A stretch of 64,000 nt of DNA. Origin: Streptomyces sp. 378. Its GTDB lineage: Bacteria; Actinomycetota; Actinomycetes; Streptomycetales; Streptomycetaceae. The translations under genes and the position numbers were made by a program. The notes beneath the pieces were generated by a model. The model saw only the letters and a program-made list of their open reading frames with translations, did not search any database and had not been told where the DNA came from. Each line of letters begins with the position of its first letter. Position 1 is the first letter of the stretch. The DNA lies in contig NZ_JASKMS010000034.1 in assembly GCF_030124145.1 (NCBI RefSeq), positions 32,227 through 96,226 of the forward strand. Direction: 5' to 3'. Positions 59,830 through 64,000 of the stretch are shown in pieces.

Positions 59830-61173
59830 GTGGTGACGCGTCGGTGGCCGCGTCTTCGGCATCCGGCGCAGGCGGTCGTGGCCGGATTCGCCGCGGCGGT
59901 CGCGGCCGGGACCGGTCTGCTGATGCTGCCGATGGCCAAGGCCGGGCCCGGTGGTGCCGGTGCGATGGAGGCGCTGTTCACCTCTACCTCCGCGGTGTGC
60001 GTGACCGGGCTGGTCGTGGTGGACACCCCTGGCTACTGGAGCGGCTTCGGGCAGGCGGTGATCCTGGCGCTCATCCAGGTAGGCGGCTTCGGCATCATGA
60101 CCTTCGCCTCCCTGCTGGTCCTGCTGGTCTCTCACCGCATCGGCCTGAAAGCACGCATGACGGCCGCCGCGGAAACCAAGACCCTGGGACTGGGTGATGT
60201 CCGCTCGGTCGTGACCGGTGTGGTCAAGGTCAGCCTGCTGCTGGAAGCGGTCACCGCTCTGGTACTCACCCTGCGGTTCGCCACCGCCTACGACGAGTCC
60301 TGGCCGCGTGCGGCGTGGCTGGGCGTCTTCCACGCCGTCTCGGCGTTCAACAACGCCGGCTTCGCCCTGTACTCCGACAGCCTGATGGGCTTCGTCACCG
60401 ACCCGTGGATCTGCCTGCCCATCGCGCTGGCGGTCATCACCGGCGGACTGGGCTTTCCCGTCCTGTTCGAGCTGCGCCGCCGCTGGCGCCGGCCGTGGGC
60501 CTGGTCCCTCCACACCAAGATCGTGCTGTGGGCCTCCGCGGTCTTCCTGGCCGGGGGCAGCGTCTTCATCACCGCCCTCGAATGGTCCAACCCCGCCACT
60601 TTGGGTGCCCTGGACACACCGGGGAAGCTGCTGGCCGGGTTCTTCCAGGGCGTCATGCCGCGCACCGCCGGGTTCAACAGCATCGACACCTCCCAGATGA
60701 ACCCCGCCAGCTGGCTGGGCACGGACGTGCTGATGTTCATCGGCGGCGCCAGCGCCGGCACCGCCGGCGGCATCAAGGTCACCACCTTCGCCGTGCTGTT
60801 CTTCGTCATATATGCCGAGATCCGCGGCGAGGGCGCGGTGAACATCTTCCACCGCCGTCTGCACGGCGACCTCCAGCGCCAGGCCCTGACCGTGGTACTG
60901 CTCTCCGTCGCCGCCGTCGCCACCGCCACCGTGGCCTTCATGGTCTTCACCGACCACACCCTCGACCAGTCACTGTTCGAAGTCACCTCCGCCTTCGCCA
61001 CCGTCGGCCTGTCCACCGGCATCACCGCCGACCTGCACCCCGGCCTGCAACTACTGCTGATCGCGTTGATGTTCATCGGCCGACTCGGCCCCATCACCGT
61101 CGCCTCCGCACTCGCCCTGCGCACCCGCCACCGCCTGTACGACCTTCCAGAGGAGCGACCCGTCATTGGCTAG
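59830..61173 (+). CDS. ktrB: Potassium uptake channel subunit KtrB/TrkH
   Basis: 447 residues from GTG 59830 (or 59833), with GGAGGG upstream. All four P-loop selectivity segments of Trk/Ktr channels are present: AVCVTGLVV, SAFNNAGFAL, PRTAGFNSID and ATVGLSTG. About eight membrane helices surround them. It conducts K+ (or Na+-coupled K+) into the cell, gated by the KtrA ring. Its last 8 nt overlap ktrA. The pair sits between the two halves of a broken EamA permease gene, so it was probably acquired. Confidence 0.93.
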   Translation: MVTRRWPRLRHPAQAVVAGFAAAVAAGTGLLMLPMAKAGPGGAGAMEALFTSTSAVCVTGLVVVDTPGYWSGFGQAVILALIQVGGFGIMTFASLLVLLVSHRIGLKARMTAAAETKTLGLGDVRSVVTGVVKVSLLLEAVTALVLTLRFATAYDESWPRAAWLGVFHAVSAFNNAGFALYSDSLMGFVTDPWICLPIALAVITGGLGFPVLFELRRRWRRPWAWSLHTKIVLWASAVFLAGGSVFITALEWSNPATLGALDTPGKLLAGFFQGVMPRTAGFNSIDTSQMNPASWLGTDVLMFIGGASAGTAGGIKVTTFAVLFFVIYAEIRGEGAVNIFHRRLHGDLQRQALTVVLLSVAAVATATVAFMVFTDHTLDQSLFEVTSAFATVGLSTGITADLHPGLQLLLIALMFIGRLGPITVASALALRTRHRLYDLPEERPVIG

Positions 61174-61855
61174 GAAACCCGCCCCCAAGAAACGCCGCAC
61201 CGGGACGCAGGGCTCCGTCGTCGTCATCGGCCTGGGCCGCTTCGGTCGCGCCCTGGCCATGGAACTCGCCGACGAAGAGACCGAGGTCCTCGGCATCGAC
61301 GAGAACGCCGAAGTCGTCCAGGCCCTCTCCGGCTCCCTCACCCACGTCGTGCGGGCCGACTCCACCAAAGAGGACGCCCTGCGTCAGCTCGGCGTGCACG
61401 AGTTCGACCGCGCCGTCGTCGCCATCGGCACCGACCTGGAAGCCAGCATCCTCACCGCCTCGCTGCTGATCTCCTTCGGCATCGAGAACGTCTGGGCCAA
61501 GGCCATCAGCGAAGCCCACGGCCGTATCCTCACCCAGCTCGGCGTCCACCACGTCGTCTACCCCGAACACGACATGGGCCAGCGCGTCGCCCACCTCGTG
61601 CGCGGCCGTATGCTCGACTACATCGAGTTCGAAGACGACTTCGCCATGGTCAAAACCAACCCGCCCGCCGACATCGTCGGCCTGCCCCTGGCCAACAGCG
61701 CCGTCCGCACCCGCTACGGCATCACCGTCGTCGCCATCAAACGCCCCGGCGAAGGCTTCACCTACGCCACCCCCGAAACCGTCGTAGAGGCAGACGACAC
61801 CATCATCGTCGCCGGACGCACCCGAGCAACCGAACGCTTCAGCGAACTCCAGTAG
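61166..61855 (+). CDS. ktrA: Potassium channel regulatory subunit KtrA/TrkA (RCK)
   Basis: 229 residues from TTG 61166, with GAGGAG inside the end of ktrB. The RCK_N Rossmann fold is clear (SVVVIGLGRFGRALAMELA, then GIDENAEVVQ), followed by VRADSTKEDALRQLGV and an RCK_C domain (residues about 150-225: ADIVGLPLANSAVRTRYGITVVAI). KtrA forms a cytoplasmic octamer that binds ATP/ADP and, in many bacteria, c-di-AMP through RCK_C. It gates KtrB. The 8-nt overlap implies coupled translation. Confidence 0.94.
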   Translation: MARKPAPKKRRTGTQGSVVVIGLGRFGRALAMELADEETEVLGIDENAEVVQALSGSLTHVVRADSTKEDALRQLGVHEFDRAVVAIGTDLEASILTASLLISFGIENVWAKAISEAHGRILTQLGVHHVVYPEHDMGQRVAHLVRGRMLDYIEFEDDFAMVKTNPPADIVGLPLANSAVRTRYGITVVAIKRPGEGFTYATPETVVEADDTIIVAGRTRATERFSELQ

Positions 61856-62221
61856 AACCAGACGGTTCTCACAAACGGTCCTTTGCGCGAGCAAGATCCA
61901 CAATCGGCCGTCGGCCCCCGCTCACCCCCCCATCGGTTCACAGAACCCGTTCTCACTCAGAAGCGGGCCTGACCCCGTTGTGAGACTTGCGTTGCGCGAA
62001 AACCCGGGCCGGCGGTCCGGGCCGCGCATCTGGCGGTGGCGACGGGTACTGCGACTCCTCCCGCGGCAGACTGCTCAGATCCAGGACATCGGGCGCCGGT
62101 GGGGGCTGGATGTCCACACGGTCGTTGAAGCCACTGAACTCACCGGGCATGCGCTCTGCGTCTTCGGCAAGGTCGAGGCCGTCTCTGGCACACGTCGGGG
62201 TCGTTCACCCCAGCCGTGCGC
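61856..62221. other. Right part of the ktr insert, with a minus-strand frame of unknown nature
   Basis: The stretch holds no recognisable gene. On the minus strand a 65-codon frame (62150 to 61953) with good third-position bias reads MPGEFSGFNDRVDIQPPP at its start and SHNGVRPASE at its end; it could be the C-terminal remnant of a longer protein. TTCACCCC at 62204-62211 is also present at 59402-59409 near the left boundary of the insert. Confidence 0.35.
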
Positions 62222-62368
62222 TGGTTGATCGCCTGCGTTCAAGGGAGCTCGGTCATCATGGGCGCGGCGATCGGGGCCGTCTTCTTCAAGGAGCGGTTCG
62301 GGGCTCCGAGGGTCGTGGCGGCCGGGTTGCTGGTTGTCGGGATCGGGCTGATGCTGCACGCCGGATAG
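62222..62368 (+). pseudogene. C-terminal fragment of the EamA/DMT permease
   Basis: The frame SSVIMGAAIGAVFFKERFG, then VVAAGLLVVGIGLMLHAG, ends at TAG 62366-62368. This is the last cytoplasmic loop and helix of an EamA permease, and no start lies in front of it. It is on the same strand as the N-terminal fragment at 59182, so the two are remains of one gene from which about 150-200 codons were lost on insertion of the ktr segment. Confidence 0.75.
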
Positions 62369-62440
62369 GGGCCCGCCGGACGGGTGCGTCCGGCCGGTGC
62401 GAGGAGCACCCTGGAACTAAGCGTTCCGGAGGTGATCGTC

Positions 62441-62716
62441 ATGATGCACACCACAGTCGGGTGGCACGTCGAGTTGGAGTTCACGGAGGACGACCAGCAC
62501 ACGCGAGCCGCCGCGCTGGTCCGCCTGCCCGACGGCGCCGAGGTACGGGCGCACGGGCACGCCAGCCGGCACCGGACCGACGCCAATCAGCCGAGGGTCG
62601 GGGAGGAGATCGCCGGGGCCCGGGCGCTCAACGAACTCGCCATGGCGTTGCTGAGCAAGGCGCACGAGGAGATCGACCAGGCGTCCGGGCGGACCTCCCA
62701 CCCCATCCACGTCTAG
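62441..62716 (+). CDS. DUF1876 (dsRBD-like fold) protein
   Basis: 91 residues from ATG 62441, GGAGG 8 nt upstream. The sequence shows the DUF1876 pattern: GWHVELEFTEDDQHTRAAAL, VRLPDGAEVRAHGHASR, and VGEEIAGARALNELAMALL. M. tuberculosis Rv2632c is a member with a dsRBD-like fold. Function is unknown. It is convergent with the serine hydrolase gene, 6 bp away. Confidence 0.9.
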   Translation: MMHTTVGWHVELEFTEDDQHTRAAALVRLPDGAEVRAHGHASRHRTDANQPRVGEEIAGARALNELAMALLSKAHEEIDQASGRTSHPIHV

Positions 62717-62722
62717 GGGCGT

Positions 62723-63886
62723 TCAGAGGTCCAGCACTCGCCGCACCGCCCGCACCAGCCCCTGCGCCCGCAGGTCCGCCGTCACCGTCTTGCGGAAGCC
62801 GTTGGTGACGTAGCCGAAGGCGATTCCCGTCTCCGGGTCGGCGAACCCGAGGGCGCCGCCGCGGCCCGGGTGGCCGAAGGAACCCGGGGTGAGGAACGGC
62901 GAGGCGCTGCCGTGCAGCATGTAACCGAGGCCGAAGCGGGTGCCGACCACCAGGACGCGGTCGGGGCCTGCCGACTCCTCGGCCCGGGCCGCTTCCACCG
63001 TCTCCGGCGTGAAGAGGCGTGCGGCGCCGGCCGTGTCGCCGATCAGGGTCGCGTAGAAGCGGGCCAGTCCGTCCGCCGTCGCCATGGCGTTGGTCGCGGG
63101 GAGGGCGGACGCGCGGTGGGCGGGGTCGTTCTGGTCCGGGAACGGGGAGATCGCGGCGAAGGCCCGGCGTGTCAGAGAGGCGGGGTCTTCGTAGGCCTCG
63201 GTGACCGAGCGCTTCGGGCGGGCGCGCAGGCCCCCGGTCGGCTCGGCCCCCTCCACGCGGCCCACGCGCCCGACCCGGCCGGCCTCCGACTCCGGCAGAC
63301 CGAGCCAGAGGTCCAGGCCCAGTGGACCGGTGACCTGCGACGCGAGCCACTCCCCGGTGCCCTGCCCGGTGACGCGCCGCACCAGTTCGTCGAGCAGCCA
63401 GCCGTAGGTGAGCGCGTGGTAGCCGTGGTCGGTGCCGGGCTCCCAGACGGGCGCCTGCGCGGCGACCGCCTCCGGGCCGCGCAGCGGGTCGAGGGCCTCC
63501 TCGGGGGTGAGCGGCCGGTCCAGGACCGGCAGCCCGGCGCGGTGGTTCAGCACGTGCCGGACCAGGACGCGCTCCTTGCCCCGGGCCTTGAACTCGGGCC
63601 AGTAGTGCCCCACCGGCGCGTCCAGGTCGAGCTGCCCGCGCTGGTGCAGCAGCAGGAGTACGGCGGCGGCCACCCCCTTGGTCGCCGAGCGCACCACCTG
63701 GGCGGTGCCGCGCTCCCAGGGAGCCGCGCCGTCCACGTCCTTGGTGCCGCCCCACAGGTCGACGACCTTCCGCCCGCCCCGGTAGACGGCGACAGCGGCG
63801 CCCCGGTCGCCGAGTGTTGCGAAGTTCCGTACGAACGCGTCCCTCACCGGCTCGAAGCCCTCGGCCACTGTGCCGTGCACGTCCAC
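62723..63886 (-). CDS. Serine hydrolase of the class C beta-lactamase/esterase fold
   Basis: 387 residues. The catalytic S-x-x-K motif is in VRSATKGVAAAVLL, the Y-x-x region is HGYHALTYGWLLDELV, and a C-terminal FGHPGRGGALGFAD corresponds to the H/K-x-G triad element. There is no signal peptide, so a cytoplasmic EstB-type esterase is more likely than a beta-lactamase. An RVGRVGRVE repeat near residue 215 is a small local duplication. Substrate unknown. Confidence 0.92.
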   Translation of the reverse strand: MDVHGTVAEGFEPVRDAFVRNFATLGDRGAAVAVYRGGRKVVDLWGGTKDVDGAAPWERGTAQVVRSATKGVAAAVLLLLHQRGQLDLDAPVGHYWPEFKARGKERVLVRHVLNHRAGLPVLDRPLTPEEALDPLRGPEAVAAQAPVWEPGTDHGYHALTYGWLLDELVRRVTGQGTGEWLASQVTGPLGLDLWLGLPESEAGRVGRVGRVEGAEPTGGLRARPKRSVTEAYEDPASLTRRAFAAISPFPDQNDPAHRASALPATNAMATADGLARFYATLIGDTAGAARLFTPETVEAARAEESAGPDRVLVVGTRFGLGYMLHGSASPFLTPGSFGHPGRGGALGFADPETGIAFGYVTNGFRKTVTADLRAQGLVRAVRRVLDL

Positions 63887-63976
63887 GCCCGTACTCCTCG
63901 TCTCGCCGCTGTGCCCGTGGTGGTCCCCTCTAGGCCCCTTCTGATGGATCTCCGCGGCGTCGCGACGCCCGGCACG

Positions 63977-64000
63977 CTCCCCCGTTCTCGGCTTCGCTCG
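63977..64000. repeat. Left arm of a common Streptomyces palindrome, cut by the window edge
   Basis: CTCCCCCGTTCTCGGCTTCGCTCG at the end of the window (in parts CTCCCCCGTTCTC and GGCTTCGCTCG) resembles the first half of an intergenic palindrome I recall from many Streptomyces genomes. The complementary half is not in the window. Confidence 0.45.

Noticed and set aside
59402..62211. TTCACCCC near both ends of the ktr insert as a target-site duplication
   Set aside because: Eight bases of this composition recur by chance in GC-rich DNA, and the permease gene also lost sequence, which a simple duplication does not explain.
62723..63886. Classical beta-lactamase resistance gene
   Set aside because: The S-x-x-K fold is present but no signal peptide is seen, and the motif set fits esterase-like relatives better.

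Overview
The window is high-GC DNA with strongly GC-biased third codon positions, many GTG/TTG starts, and typical Streptomyces genes: the alternative principal-like sigma factor HrdD, FruR-FruK-FruA, a SepX-like division protein, tricorn protease and DUF397/DUF5753 remnants. It is almost certainly a chromosomal segment of a Streptomyces species. From memory, the gene order from hrdD through fruA, mscL, mtnP, galU-moeA-moaC-mog to the tRNA-Ala resembles the S. coelicolor SCO32xx-SCO31xx region. No database search was possible.

Layout. 1-7.3 kb: a tandem IclR regulator (cut by the window edge), a secreted M6 metalloprotease divergent from a TetR regulator with a perfect CRP-type palindrome between them, a DHA2 drug exporter, and a MarR/extradiol-dioxygenase-like divergent pair. 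7.3-13 kb: an acetyltransferase, hrdD with an exact SigR-type promoter, a TetR regulator, and a WYL repressor divergent from a second DHA2 exporter over a 23-bp palindrome. 13-17.2 kb: the fructose operon fruR-fruK-fruA closed by a 13-bp stem terminator. 17.3-27.5 kb: envelope and housekeeping genes (L,D-transpeptidase lipoprotein, DmpA/P1 peptidase, MscL, SAF protein, MTA phosphorylase, FmdB protein, MFS permease, CPA1 antiporter), with an LtrA gene remnant and a small MITE-like inverted repeat. 27.7-36.9 kb: penicillin acylase family protein, 5-FTHF cyclo-ligase, then galU-moeA/glp-moaC-mog-GNAT-sepX. This joins a gephyrin-like protein to its likely membrane receptor in cell division. The stretch ends at a tRNA-Ala(CGC).

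36.9-44.5 kb is an accessory island directly downstream of the tRNA. It holds a DDE transposase-like protein translationally coupled to a degenerate tyrosine-recombinase-like protein, a divergent XRE protein, a coiled-coil/winged-helix protein, a LysR/dehydrogenase-NTF2 fusion pair, and a Phd/RelE-type toxin-antitoxin operon. 44.6-56.8 kb returns to core-like genes: GNAT, exonuclease III, a MerR regulator divergent from a BVMO-hydrolase-SDR operon that resembles the start of the mycobacterial mymA operon, tricorn protease, and a TetR-MMPL exporter pair. 56.8-64 kb: a DUF5753/DUF397 pseudogene, a zinc alcohol dehydrogenase, a YbaK-type deacylase, and an EamA permease gene whose middle is replaced by a potassium-uptake ktrB-ktrA segment. 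A DUF1876 protein and a class C beta-lactamase-fold hydrolase close the window.
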